Shown: positions 27,975 through 36,241, counted from the stretch's first letter. The stretch is 64,000 bases of DNA from Erythrobacter sp. (GCF_030066995.1 NZ_JASJAP010000001.1:475230-539229); one strand, 5' to 3'. Numbers and translations are program-made. The notes: a model not told the origin generated them from the letters alone.

Positions 27975-28862
27975 ATGTCCGCATCAACCGAGGCCTTTCT
28001 CGACATGTTAAGCGCCGAACGCGGCGCGGCTGCCAACACCTTGGCGGCGTATCGTCGCGATCTTGAAGGCGCTGAGGAGCTGATCGGAGATCTGGCATCG
28101 ACGCCGCGATCGAGCGTCGCCAGCCTTGGCGAAAAATGGGCTCAGCTCGCGCCGTCTACGGTCGCACGCAAGGCTTCCGCGTTGCGGCAGTATTTCGGCT
28201 TTGCCGTTGATGAGGGGTGGCGCGGCGATGATCCATCCGGCGCGTTGCCCAATCCGCGCGCTCGCCGCCCTCTGCCAAAAGTCCTCAGTCATGAGTCCGT
28301 TGAGCAACTGTTCGAGCGCGCCGAACTGGAAGCGGGGTCCGGCCGGCCCGCAGCCGTGCGTTTGCTGGCCTTGCTTGAACTGCTTTACGGTTCCGGCCTG
28401 CGCGCAAGCGAGCTGGTGGCGCTTCCGATGGTCGCCTTGCCGCGCGACGCGCCGGTTATGACGATCGAAGGAAAGGGCGGGGCAAGCCGTATGGTGCCCG
28501 TGAGCGACCGCGCGCGCGAGGCGGTTGGCCGTTGGATTGATGCGCGACCTCAGCGACCGGCATCCCCCTTCCTTTTCCCTTCACCCTCTAAGAAGGGAGG
28601 AGTGGCAAGGCACCTCACGCGAGTACGCCTTTTCCAGATGCTCAAGGAACTCAGCGCGCGGGCCGGGCTCGATCCGGCGCAGGTCAGCCCGCATGTCCTG
28701 CGTCACGCGTTCGCCACGCATCTGCTTGAGGGTGGAGCGGATCTAAGGATGCTGCAAACGCTGCTTGGCCACGCCGACATCGCCACCACGCAGATCTACA
28801 CTCACGTGGACGCGGCCCGCTTGGTCAAGCTCGTCAATTCGCGTCATCCCCTTGCGGCGTAA
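27975..28862 (+). CDS. xerD: Tyrosine recombinase XerD
   Basis: Site-specific recombinase that resolves chromosome dimers at dif with XerC. SAM-like N-terminal domain (ERGAAANTLAAYRRDL), then the catalytic set Arg143 (GSGLRASEL), Lys in EGKGGASR, HVLRHAFATH, GHADIATTQ, and nucleophile Tyr275 (QIYTHV). 295 aa matches XerD. A start 14 codons earlier would overlap the preceding gene and is not preferred. It is a housekeeping enzyme, not evidence of a mobile element. Confidence 0.9.
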   Translation: MSASTEAFLDMLSAERGAAANTLAAYRRDLEGAEELIGDLASTPRSSVASLGEKWAQLAPSTVARKASALRQYFGFAVDEGWRGDDPSGALPNPRARRPLPKVLSHESVEQLFERAELEAGSGRPAAVRLLALLELLYGSGLRASELVALPMVALPRDAPVMTIEGKGGASRMVPVSDRAREAVGRWIDARPQRPASPFLFPSPSKKGGVARHLTRVRLFQMLKELSARAGLDPAQVSPHVLRHAFATHLLEGGADLRMLQTLLGHADIATTQIYTHVDAARLVKLVNSRHPLAA

Positions 28863-28886
28863 GCGGGTTCGCATTAGCGCGCTTGC

Positions 28887-29831
28887 ATGATTTCCTATCT
28901 CGACTTCGAGAAACCGGTTGCCAGCCTGGAAGAGCGCATAGCCGAGCTTCGCACCGTCGATGCCGATGACAAGGTCGATGTTTCGGCCGAGATTGCGCGG
29001 CTTGAGGGCAAGAGCGCTGAACTGCTGGCAAGCACCTACGCCTCGCTCACGCCGTGGCAGAAAACGCAGGTCGCTCGCCATCCGGCGCGCCCTCATTTTC
29101 GCGACTTCGTGGCCCACGCCTTCGAGGATTTCGTCCCCTTGGGCGGTGATCGTACCTATGGCGATGACCTTGCCATCATGGGGGGATTTGCCCGCCTGAA
29201 CGGTCGGCGCGTCGTCTTGATCGGGCACGAAAAGGGGCACGACACACAAAGCCGGATTCAGCACAATTTCGGAATGGGAAAGCCTGAGGGATACCGCAAG
29301 GCGATCCGGCTCATGGAGCTCGCCGGTCGTTTTGGGCTGCCGGTCGTTACCCTGGTCGATACGTCGGGGGCGTTTCCGGGCATTGAGGCGGAAGAGCGGG
29401 GCCAGGCCGAAGCGATCGCGCGCTCGACCGAAGCGTGCCTTTCCCTGCCTGTGCCAATGGTCGCCGCGATCGTGGGCGAGGGAGGATCGGGCGGCGCGGT
29501 CGCGCTCGCCAGTGCAGAACGTGTCCTGATGTTTGAACACGCGGTCTACTCGGTGATCTCGCCCGAGGGGTGCGCATCGATCCTATGGCGGACAGCGGAC
29601 AAGGCGCCCGAGGCGGCCGAAGCGATGAAGGTTACGGCGCAGCACTTGAAGCGGCTGAAGGTCATCGACCGGATCGTCAAGGAACCGGTTGGCGGGGCAC
29701 ATAGAGATCCGGAAGCGGCGAGCAAGACGCTCGGTAAGGCGCTGAGCGAAGAGCTTGGCGCTTTGTCCCGGAAATCGAGCGCGGAGCTGATACGCATGCG
29801 AGAGGAGCGCTTCTTGCAATTGGGGGGCTAG
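28887..29831 (+). CDS. accA: Acetyl-CoA carboxylase carboxyltransferase alpha subunit
   Basis: Alpha half of the carboxyltransferase that makes malonyl-CoA for fatty-acid synthesis. ISYLDFEKPVASLEERIAEL at the N-terminus, GHEKGHDTQSRIQHNFGM, VDTSGAFPGIEAEERGQAEA, GEGGSGGA and ISPEGCASILW are hallmark segments. 314 aa. Its beta partner accD is not in the window. Confidence 0.95.
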   Translation: MISYLDFEKPVASLEERIAELRTVDADDKVDVSAEIARLEGKSAELLASTYASLTPWQKTQVARHPARPHFRDFVAHAFEDFVPLGGDRTYGDDLAIMGGFARLNGRRVVLIGHEKGHDTQSRIQHNFGMGKPEGYRKAIRLMELAGRFGLPVVTLVDTSGAFPGIEAEERGQAEAIARSTEACLSLPVPMVAAIVGEGGSGGAVALASAERVLMFEHAVYSVISPEGCASILWRTADKAPEAAEAMKVTAQHLKRLKVIDRIVKEPVGGAHRDPEAASKTLGKALSEELGALSRKSSAELIRMREERFLQLGG

Positions 29832-29950
29832 GCCGCGGTAGCGGGGAACTGCCCCGACATGCGCTTTGCTCACTTGAGCGATCCTATCTCGGAACCATGC
29901 GAGCGCTTGGCGCGAATAGAGGCGAGGCAACGATGAGAGGGAGTGCACTT

Positions 29951-31447
29951 ATGCGTCTGAAACGTCGGACATTCTTGGTTGGCGCGGCGACGCCGCTGGC
30001 GCTGGGTTTGAGTGGGTGTCTGGGAGCCGGAGCGCCTATCCCCTCCGCGTCCACACCGATCACGCCCGCCGAGGCGCAGCAAGGCGCGGATTACCACCCG
30101 CAATTGCTGGCTCAGTTTGGCGGCGAGATGCGCGGGCCGCTGGCAAATTACGTCGAGCGTATTGGCCTTGATATGGCCGCGCAATCGCAACTTGGTGGCG
30201 CGCGCCAAAGCTTCAACGTCTCGCTCTTGAACAGCTCGGTAAGCAACGCCTTTGCCGTGCCCGGAGGCTACATTTACACAACGCGTCAATTGGTGGCCCT
30301 GATGAACAACGAAGCCGAACTCGCGGCTGTTCTGGGGCACGAAGTCGGGCACGTGGTTGCCCGGCATTCGGCCAGACGCCAGCGCAGCGCGCAGCGCAAC
30401 CAGGTGCTTGGCGGCCTGGGAGCTGTTCTCTCGACCGTTCTTCTCGGCGACAGTCAGGTGGGAGACCTGCTGGCGCGGGGCGCAATGCAAGCACCGCAAT
30501 TCATTACGCTTGCCTATTCTCGCGAGCAGGAGGAAGAGGCCGATCGTCTTGGGATCGACTACCTCAGCCGAGGCAATTACGATCCGAACGCGATGGCGAG
30601 CCTGCTTCAGCGCCTCGCCCGGCAGGTCGAACTGGACGCGCGTATTCAGGGTCGCGAAGACGCGCGGCCTCCGGTTTGGGCAAGCACGCACCCCGATCCA
30701 GTTGACCGCGTGCGGCTTGCCACGCGCTACGCTACGGGAAAGCCTGGGCGGATTCAGAACCGAGACGCCTTCCTCGCGGCAATCGATGGTATGATCTATG
30801 GCGATGATCCCGAGCAGGGGATCATAAAGGGCTACCGCTTCATTCACCCCAACCTGGGCTTCTCTTTCAGTGCCCCACAGGGTTTTTACATGCTCAACTC
30901 AAGCCGCGCGGTAAGTATAAATCCCAATGGAAATGGTGGGCAGACCGGCCAGGCTCAACTGACAGCAGCGCGTTACTCCGGAGATCTCGAAGCGTATGTT
31001 CGCGAACAGTTTCGAGCCTTTGACAGCCAAAACAACGCGCTCGCTCCGCAGGAGTTCAGCCGCACGCGCGTAAACGGCCTCAACGCGGCCTATGGGAGCG
31101 CGCGCGTTCGGAGCGGAAACAGTCAGGTTGATCTTGTCATATTCGCCTACGAATTTGGCCGCGATCGTGCGTTTCACTTTGCAGCGCTCGCGCCCGCGGG
31201 CCGAATCGGTCCGTTTAATCCCATGTTTCAATCGATGCGGCGGATATCGGATCAGGAGGCGAGCGCCGTTGTGCCCTTGCGAATCGATGTTGTGACTGTT
31301 CAGCGCGGGGACACCGTGAGCGGATTGGCGCGCCGCATGGCGTTCAGCGACAATCAGGAGGCGCGTTTTCGTGTTCTGAACGGGCTTGGATCGGGCAACA
31401 CGCTTCGTGCCGGGCAGAAGGTGAAGCTGATTGTGCGCCGAAGGTGA
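29951..31447 (+). CDS. M48 family metalloprotease lipoprotein with LysM-like tail
   Basis: 498 aa. A lipobox (LSGC, Cys at residue 23) follows an arginine-containing signal sequence. The M48 domain has HEVGH (130-134) and the third ligand Glu in EQEEEADRLG. The C-terminal 55 residues (VVTVQRGDTVSGLARRM ... LRAGQKVKL) resemble a LysM domain. Probably a periplasmic BepA/YcaL-like quality-control protease. Two earlier in-frame ATGs exist (29897 and 29933); this one has GAGGGAG 9 nt upstream and gives the best lipoprotein signal. Confidence 0.85.
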   Translation: MRLKRRTFLVGAATPLALGLSGCLGAGAPIPSASTPITPAEAQQGADYHPQLLAQFGGEMRGPLANYVERIGLDMAAQSQLGGARQSFNVSLLNSSVSNAFAVPGGYIYTTRQLVALMNNEAELAAVLGHEVGHVVARHSARRQRSAQRNQVLGGLGAVLSTVLLGDSQVGDLLARGAMQAPQFITLAYSREQEEEADRLGIDYLSRGNYDPNAMASLLQRLARQVELDARIQGREDARPPVWASTHPDPVDRVRLATRYATGKPGRIQNRDAFLAAIDGMIYGDDPEQGIIKGYRFIHPNLGFSFSAPQGFYMLNSSRAVSINPNGNGGQTGQAQLTAARYSGDLEAYVREQFRAFDSQNNALAPQEFSRTRVNGLNAAYGSARVRSGNSQVDLVIFAYEFGRDRAFHFAALAPAGRIGPFNPMFQSMRRISDQEASAVVPLRIDVVTVQRGDTVSGLARRMAFSDNQEARFRVLNGLGSGNTLRAGQKVKLIVRRR

Positions 31448-31483
31448 CGCGATGCCAAAGCAAGATTCAAGACGCGCAAACAA

Positions 31484-31510
31484 AAAGCGGCGGGGAAACC
31501 CCGCCGCTTT
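31484..31510. terminator. Bidirectional rho-independent terminator
   Basis: Perfect 12-bp stem AAAGCGGCGGGG / CCCCGCCGCTTT with an AAA loop, flanked by A-rich sequence on the left and T-rich sequence on the right. It lies between the convergent metalloprotease and Flp pilin genes and can serve both. Confidence 0.9.
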
Positions 31511-31553
31511 CCGTTTCTTGTCCACCTTGAAGGTGAACCTGGCTCTCGACCAA

Positions 31554-31736
31554 TTAGGTCGGGCAGTTAGACTGATCGTCAAGGCAATCCGAAACGCCCG
31601 TGAAGGTCGTGTCAAGCGAGTTGCCGAGGCTCTGCATGGCGGTGATCGCCGCAACGGCGATAAGCGCCGCGATGAGGCCGTATTCGATGGCGGTGGCGCC
31701 CTGCTCGTCGCGAGCAAGCTTGTTGATGAAGTTCAT
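31554..31736 (-). CDS. Flp family type IVb pilin (1)
   Basis: 60 aa pilin precursor. A short basic leader (MNFINKLARDEQG) is followed by the processing and assembly motif GATAIEYGLIAALIAVAAI, with Glu5 and Tyr6 of the mature protein. The C-terminus has two cysteines (SDCLDDQSNC). The start ATG has CCAGGAGA before it; a longer frame upstream is not needed. No tad/cpa assembly genes are in the window. Confidence 0.9.
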   Translation of the reverse strand: MNFINKLARDEQGATAIEYGLIAALIAVAAITAMQSLGNSLDTTFTGVSDCLDDQSNCPT

Positions 31737-31853
31737 GTTCAGTCTCCTGGTTTGGTCTTCGGTACCCGTGCTCGCACGGCTAACCCTTGCGAACATTTGT
31801 AGAGATACGGGGCAGCTCTTGAAAAATTCCTAATCCGCAACCTTTCAAAAAGC

Positions 31854-32042
31854 TTAATTGCCCTGCATCACTTCGGTCGTTTTTGCCTCGACGCGATTCC
31901 ATTGTTCCGAGTTTGCGTTGGCGACTGCCTGCAACCCTCCGACCATTGCAATCACGATGAGGCTTATGATCAGTCCGTACTCCACGGCGGTTGCGCCCCG
32001 GCTGTCGCTTCCAATGCGCGTTAGGAATTTCGTCAAAACCAT
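31854..32042 (-). CDS. Flp family type IVb pilin (2)
   Basis: 62 aa. Leader MVLTKFLTRIGSDSRG and mature GATAVEYGLIISLIVIAMV give the same Flp pattern as the neighbouring gene, but the C-terminal half differs and has no cysteines. A 117-nt gap separates the two pilins, so each could have its own promoter. The assembly machinery must be encoded elsewhere. Confidence 0.88.
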   Translation of the reverse strand: MVLTKFLTRIGSDSRGATAVEYGLIISLIVIAMVGGLQAVANANSEQWNRVEAKTTEVMQGN

Positions 32043-32140
32043 GGGAACACCCGTTTGTTACGTTTACTGACGCGCTCTGAATCGGCTCTGCGCCTTAAGA
32101 AAGTGTTGAAAGGGCTCTCCATGTTGGAAAAAAAACCGAC

Positions 32141-32548
32141 ATGATTGCGAACGGATTGCTGGTGGTTGCGGGCGCGTTGCAGCGGGCAGACGCCCGATGG
32201 CTGATGCATCAAAGGCCTGTCGAAAAGCACCATGGCGGCCTATGGGAATTCCCGGGGGGCAAGGTTGAACCCTCTGAAATTCCACGCGAAGCGCTGTGTC
32301 GCGAATTGGCTGAGGAACTGGGAATCCTCGTGGCGGCGGAGGATTGCGCGCCTCTCTTTTTCGCCGAAGAGAGATCTGATGGGGCGAATCCGGCGATTGT
32401 CATCCTGCTTTACAAGATTACGCGCTGGCGGGGCGAGCCGCGCGCGCTCGAAGGGGAGGCAATCGACTGGTTTGGCGCCGCTGGCGTGTCCAAACTTGCA
32501 AAGCCACCGCTCGATTCTGAACTTGCGGCAAGGCTGTTTGGCCAATGA
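32141..32548 (+). CDS. mutT: NUDIX hydrolase, MutT type
   Basis: 135 aa. Complete Nudix box from Gly40 to Ile62 (GKVEPSE, then REALCRELAEELGI), preceded by GLWEFPGG and followed by a WRGEPRALEGEAIDWF segment typical of 8-oxo-dGTP diphosphatases. It removes oxidised nucleotides from the pool. Transcribed away from the pilin genes. Confidence 0.85.
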   Translation: MIANGLLVVAGALQRADARWLMHQRPVEKHHGGLWEFPGGKVEPSEIPREALCRELAEELGILVAAEDCAPLFFAEERSDGANPAIVILLYKITRWRGEPRALEGEAIDWFGAAGVSKLAKPPLDSELAARLFGQ

Positions 32549-32677
32549 CCGCGCGCTCCTCAAGCCGTCCATTTCCCTTGGCCGCTAGCTACTTCGATCC
32601 CTGTCACTTATCTTGCATCTTTACGCATTCAGGGATTGCCAAGCGTGCCGCGCCCACTTATGAGCCGCCGCTCACGC

Positions 32678-32754
32678 GCGCCAGTAGCTCAGCTGGATAG
32701 AGTACCTGACTACGAATCAGGCGGTCGGAGGTTCGAATCCTTCCTGGCGCGCCA
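32678..32754 (+). tRNA. tRNA-Arg(ACG)
   Basis: 77 nt including encoded CCA. The acceptor stem GCGCCAG pairs with CTGGCGC, followed by discriminator G and CCA. The anticodon stem CCTGA encloses loop CTACGAA with anticodon ACG (read as inosine-CG). T arm GGAGG-TTCGAAT-CCTTC. Confidence 0.96.
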
Positions 32755-32758
32755 AGAA

Positions 32759-32787
32759 AGCCCATCCCTTCGGGGGTGGGCTTTTTT
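32759..32787 (+). terminator. Rho-independent terminator after tRNA-Arg
   Basis: Stem AGCCCATCCC / GGGGTGGGCT with TTCG loop, followed at once by a run of T. It starts 4 nt after the tRNA CCA. Confidence 0.9.
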
Positions 32788-32864
32788 GGTGGGTCAAAGG
32801 TAAGGAGGCGGGCTTTCGAAGTCGCAGCGTAGCGGAGACGACGAGAGAGCGAAGCGAGCGAGGC

Positions 32865-32889
32865 AATCCCTCCTGGCGCGCCAAAAAAG
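32865..32889. repeat. Partial duplicate of tRNA-Arg 3' end
   Basis: 25 nt matching 32736-32760 (T-stem end, acceptor 3' strand, CCA and 6 following bases) with two mismatches. The shared core is TCCTGGCGCGCCAA. The copy lies 129 nt downstream and is preceded by half of a family A-like repeat (GAAGCGAGCGAGGCAATCC). It could be a scar of integration or of slipped duplication. Confidence 0.7.
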
Positions 32890-33149
32890 GGGATTGGCCT
32901 TGCAGGATCAGTGCCCTTTTTGGCTTCCACCCTCAGCCGGTCGATTCCGGCGTCGCGCAAATCTCATGATTTCAGGGGGATGCAATTTCTCTTTAACACC
33001 CTACATATCGCAGCGGGCGGCCATCGACACACCGCAATCGTAAATAGAGCCCCGGGACACAACGACGCAAACAGCGTGGAACCCGATGAAGCTTAAGCGA
33101 TTTTTACCATAGGGATCACGTCGAACACCTGGGAGGGGGGACTCGCACC
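32890..33149. other. Leader region before folE
   Basis: 260 nt without a supported gene. A 38-codon frame (ATG near base 32980) is open but its ribosome-binding site touches the start codon. The region ends with the very strong GGGAGGGGGG that serves the five-codon frame before folE. No known riboswitch was recognised. Confidence 0.45.
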
Positions 33150-33167
33150 ATGTCACTCCCCGCATGA
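33150..33167 (+). promoter_or_regulatory. Five-codon leader reading frame overlapping folE start
   Basis: ATG-TCA-CTC-CCC-GCA-TGA (Met-Ser-Leu-Pro-Ala) follows GGGAGGGGGG at normal spacing. Its stop overlaps the folE ATG as ATGA, while folE itself lacks a ribosome-binding site. Ribosomes may therefore reach folE by re-initiation. Regulation is inferred only. Confidence 0.4.
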
Positions 33168-33802
33168 TAGAAAGACCACAGCTAATGAACTACATTCACG
33201 AACACGACGAGTTTGATCCTGACAATCCGCTCAACAAGCCCGACGTTCCTGAGGACGTTCAGGAGGCCGTGCGAACACTCATCCGTTGGGCCGGAGACGA
33301 CCCGACCCGTGAGGGTTTGGTAGATACTCCCAAAAGGGTCGGGAGAGCCTGGCTAGAGTTCTGCCGAGGCAATCAGGAAGATCCGGCAATGCACCTAGCT
33401 CGCCAGTTCGAAGAGGTGGGCGGATATGAAGAGATTGTGATGCTCAAGGACATTACGTTCAGCTCGCATTGCGAGCACCACATGGTCCCGATTACAGGCG
33501 TCGCGCACATTGCCTACCTGCCCGATAAGAAGATCGTTGGTGTGTCCAAGCTGGCGCGCGTTCTGCACGGTTACGCCAACCGTCTGCAGGTGCAGGAACG
33601 TCTCACAGCTGAGGTTGCCGATTGCATCTGGACTCACCTCGAGCCGCGCGGTGTCGCGGTTGTCATCGAAGCGGCGCACGGTTGCATGACCGGTCGCGGT
33701 GTCAAGGTGCCGGATGTAAAGATGGTGACCAGCCGCATGATGGGTTGCTTTCTTGACGACCATCGCAGCCGCAAAGAAGTGATGAGCCTTATGGGCTACT
33801 AA
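33164..33802 (+). CDS. folE: GTP cyclohydrolase I
   Basis: Makes dihydroneopterin triphosphate for tetrahydrofolate. Zinc ligands are seen at Cys103 and His106 (SSHCEHH) and Cys174 (HGCMTGRG); GVSKLARVLHGYANRLQVQERLT is the family signature region. 212 aa from this ATG. A second ATG at residue 8 would also give a full enzyme. The first is listed because it overlaps the leader frame. Confidence 0.93.
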   Translation: MIERPQLMNYIHEHDEFDPDNPLNKPDVPEDVQEAVRTLIRWAGDDPTREGLVDTPKRVGRAWLEFCRGNQEDPAMHLARQFEEVGGYEEIVMLKDITFSSHCEHHMVPITGVAHIAYLPDKKIVGVSKLARVLHGYANRLQVQERLTAEVADCIWTHLEPRGVAVVIEAAHGCMTGRGVKVPDVKMVTSRMMGCFLDDHRSRKEVMSLMGY

Positions 33803-33809
33803 AAGCCAA

Positions 33810-33838
33810 CGCCCCTTGCGCAAGTTGCTCAAGGGGCG
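33810..33838. terminator. Probable terminator after folE
   Basis: Stem CGCCCCTTG / CAAGGGGCG (9 bp) with an 11-nt loop, followed by CTAGCTTTCT. The T-run is weak, so it may be a poor terminator. Confidence 0.55.
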
Positions 33839-33907
33839 CTAGCTTTCTGAGTGTTGGTGGAAGGGATGCACCGGCAGGATTGCCTATTCAAGAGCAGGAG
33901 TGTGCTG

Positions 33908-34408
33908 ATGTCCCCTAGAAGAGTTCTTTCGAGTGCTGCGCTTGCAGTGTTGCCTTTTTCTCTCGCCGCGTGCGGCGGTGAACCGGCGGCGGAAGGCGAA
34001 GCTCCCGCGCCAGCAGCCGATGACCCTCCAGTGATTGAGCAGCGGCAAGAGAACTTCGAGACAATCGGCGACTCGTTCAAGGCGATCCGCACACAGCTTG
34101 AAGGCGACAGTCCGGACATGACCGTCATCACCGAAGCCGCTACGGACTTGAACGCGGCTGCGCTGAAGGTGGAAGGCTTTTTTCCCGAAGGCACTTCGGT
34201 CGATGATGGTTATGACACCGAAGCGCTCGCCGCGATCTGGGAAAAGCCAGAGCAATTCGCCGAAGCGCATCAGAGACTTGTCGATGCGAGCGCTGAGATG
34301 ATCACCATCGCCCAGGGTGGCGACGCGGTCGCGGTGGCAGATCAAGTGGGCGTCGTTGGCGGCTCGTGCAAGAACTGCCATGACAACTTCCGCCTCGACA
34401 CCGACTGA
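33908..34408 (+). CDS. Cytochrome c' family lipoprotein
   Basis: 166 aa. A signal with lipobox (SLAAC) is followed by an alanine/proline linker and a four-helix domain with the haem motif CKNCH (Cys154, Cys157, His158) close to the C-terminus, as in cytochromes c'. Members bind NO or take part in electron transfer. CAGGAG lies 8 nt before the chosen ATG. It overlaps the cytochrome b gene by 29 nt, so the two are co-expressed and likely partners in the membrane/periplasm. Confidence 0.88.
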   Translation: MSPRRVLSSAALAVLPFSLAACGGEPAAEGEAPAPAADDPPVIEQRQENFETIGDSFKAIRTQLEGDSPDMTVITEAATDLNAAALKVEGFFPEGTSVDDGYDTEALAAIWEKPEQFAEAHQRLVDASAEMITIAQGGDAVAVADQVGVVGGSCKNCHDNFRLDTD

Positions 34409-35126
34409 GACCCAAGCGGGTACGGAGGAAACCACCGATCCGGGCGGGCCCGGCTTCGTAACAGACCCTTCGGTGCGCGTGTGGGATCTGCCGCTAAGGC
34501 TCACCCACTGGAGCTTTGCTTTGCTGGTACCAGCGCTCTGGTGGTCGGCCGAGAATTCGCAGTGGGCCTTGCACAAGCGATTCGGAATTGCGCTCCTTGG
34601 GCTGCTCGTGTTCCGCCTCCTATGGGGCTTTCTGGGCACCCGCACCGCGCGCTTTCGATCCTTTGTTAAGGGACCGGGAGCCGTCCTGGCCTACGTAACC
34701 GGTCGAGCGGGTGCGGCAGCCGACAAGATCGGCCACAACCCATTAGGGGCGCTGAGCGTGCTTGGCTTGCTTGCGGTGATGATGGTGCAGGTTGGCTCAG
34801 GCCTGTTTGCCGGCGATCCGTTCGACGGGGCCACCGGCCCTCTCAACCCTCTGGTCGGTGTTGCGACCGCCGACGCGCTCACCGAATGGCACGAATGGTT
34901 CTATTGGGTCGTCCTCGGATTCGTGGCGCTGCATTTAAGCGCGATCACCTTTTACGCGGTCGTGAGGCAAAACGATTTGGTGAGCCCAATGCTCTCGGGG
35001 CGAAAGCTGTTGAAGGGACGGGAGGAAGAGAACGAACAGACCTCATGGGTCCGGTTCCTTGTTTCAGGGGCGCTGGCTGCCGCTCTGGCCCTGTGGGTAG
35101 CCCTCGGTGCGCCCGGCCTCAGCTGA
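34380..35126 (+). CDS. Cytochrome b561-type membrane protein
   Basis: 248 aa. RVWDLPLRLTHWSFALLV begins the first helix with a haem-ligand His; further His residues lie in LHKRFGIALLG and, late, EWHEWFYWVVLGFVALHL. Four helices plus a C-terminal anchor. The family passes electrons from the quinone pool to periplasmic c-type cytochromes, here probably the adjacent cytochrome c'. The start inside the preceding gene is chosen because upstream frame sequence belongs to that gene. Confidence 0.87.
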   Translation: MTTSASTPTETQAGTEETTDPGGPGFVTDPSVRVWDLPLRLTHWSFALLVPALWWSAENSQWALHKRFGIALLGLLVFRLLWGFLGTRTARFRSFVKGPGAVLAYVTGRAGAAADKIGHNPLGALSVLGLLAVMMVQVGSGLFAGDPFDGATGPLNPLVGVATADALTEWHEWFYWVVLGFVALHLSAITFYAVVRQNDLVSPMLSGRKLLKGREEENEQTSWVRFLVSGALAAALALWVALGAPGLS

Positions 35127-35180
35127 CACGGCCCGATCCGCGCACTTGATCGCGCCTCCGATTGCCGCGACAGCGCTTCC

Positions 35181-35615
35181 ATGACTTCGACCAATCACAA
35201 AGTGGTGCTGAGCGCCCAGCAACTCGTTGACTTCTTTGCCGAGGCCTTTCCGGGGCATGAGCAAGACCCCGAGCAGTTCGCGGTCATCGAACCGGGTTTC
35301 GTCCGAATTCGCCAACGTCCGCAGACCGCCCAGCTGCGTCCTGGCGGAATTGTTTCAGGCCCGACGCAGATGGCGCTGGCCGACCGCGCCGCATATGCGG
35401 TGATTCTGGCGCATATCGGGATCGTCCCGATGGCAGTGACGAGCAATCTCAATATGAGCTTTCTGCGCGGTGTGCGAGCGGAGGACTTCTTTGCCGATGC
35501 TTACCTCATCAAACTCGGACGGCGTCTCGCGACGGTCGATGTGAGGTTGTGGCAAGACGACGAGAGCGTGCCGGTTGCGCAGTCTACGGTCACTTACGCG
35601 CTTCCTGATGGCTGA
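35181..35615 (+). CDS. PaaI family hotdog thioesterase
   Basis: 144 aa hotdog-fold protein. RPGGIVSGPTQMALADRAAYAVI corresponds to the central helix of PaaI-like acyl-CoA thioesterases, with SNLNMSFLRGV and VAQSTVTYALP as the outer strands. The physiological thioester is unknown. Converges on the peroxiredoxin gene through a shared hairpin. Confidence 0.82.
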   Translation: MTSTNHKVVLSAQQLVDFFAEAFPGHEQDPEQFAVIEPGFVRIRQRPQTAQLRPGGIVSGPTQMALADRAAYAVILAHIGIVPMAVTSNLNMSFLRGVRAEDFFADAYLIKLGRRLATVDVRLWQDDESVPVAQSTVTYALPDG

Positions 35616-35628
35616 AGGCCACAAGAAA

Positions 35629-35651
35629 AGGGCGCCTTGATCGGGCGCCCT
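35629..35651. terminator. Bidirectional hairpin terminator
   Basis: Stem AGGGCGCC / GGCGCCCT with a 7-nt loop, A-rich before and T/C-rich after. It lies between the convergent thioesterase and peroxiredoxin genes. Confidence 0.75.
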
Positions 35652-35685
35652 CTCCTCGGTCACGGAAGGCCGAAAGGCCGAATGA

Positions 35686-36165
35686 CTACATCTGATCGAG
35701 CATGTATTCCGCGCTCGACACCTTGAAGTCGCCCGGCGCCTCGACGTTGAGCTGTTCCACGACGCCATCGCTGACGATCATCGAGAAGCGTTGGCCGCGT
35801 GTGCCCATGCCAAAGCCCGATCCATCCATGGTGAGGCCCACTGCCTCGACGAACTCGGCGTTGCCATCGGCGAGCATGGTGATGTCGTCCGAGCCAGCGC
35901 TCGCGTTCCACGCGCCCATCACGAAAGCATCGTTCACCGCTGTGCCGACAATTTCGTCGACGCCCTTGGCTTTGAGCTCGCCGGCTTTCTCGACAAAGCC
36001 GGGCAGGTGCTTGGCCGAGCAGGTCGGCGTGAAAGCTCCGGGCACGGAGAAGAGCGCGACCTTCTTGCCTGCAAAGAACTCGCCGGACTGCACCGGCTGC
36101 GGGCCTTCAGCGGTGGCTTTGATCATTGTCACATCGGGCAGCTTGTCGCCTACTGAAATGGGCAT
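35686..36165 (-). CDS. Peroxiredoxin, Prx5/glutaredoxin-type
   Basis: 159 aa thiol peroxidase. The peroxidatic Cys49 lies in PGAFTPTCS, and GMGTRGQRFSMIVSDG is the conserved later segment with the active-site Arg. This branch reduces H2O2 and alkyl peroxides with glutathione/glutaredoxin or thioredoxin, in keeping with gor and trxA nearby. AAGGAGA lies before the start. Confidence 0.9.
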   Translation of the reverse strand: MPISVGDKLPDVTMIKATAEGPQPVQSGEFFAGKKVALFSVPGAFTPTCSAKHLPGFVEKAGELKAKGVDEIVGTAVNDAFVMGAWNASAGSDDITMLADGNAEFVEAVGLTMDGSGFGMGTRGQRFSMIVSDGVVEQLNVEAPGDFKVSSAEYMLDQM

Positions 36166-36241
36166 GGGGGTCTCCTTAAGGTTAGATAGAAACGGATCGG
36201 TGGAGCTATACGCGTGTGTCCTTAAGCGGCAAGAATTACAG

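Noticed and set aside
27975..28862. Tyrosine recombinase as a sign of an integrated element
   Set aside because: Length, motifs and neighbours fit housekeeping XerD; no attachment sites or phage genes nearby.
32658..32960. 100-codon minus-strand frame containing GAPGRIRTSDRLIRSQVLYP
   Set aside because: This is the well-known false translation of the antisense strand of tRNA-Arg; the tRNA itself fits perfectly.
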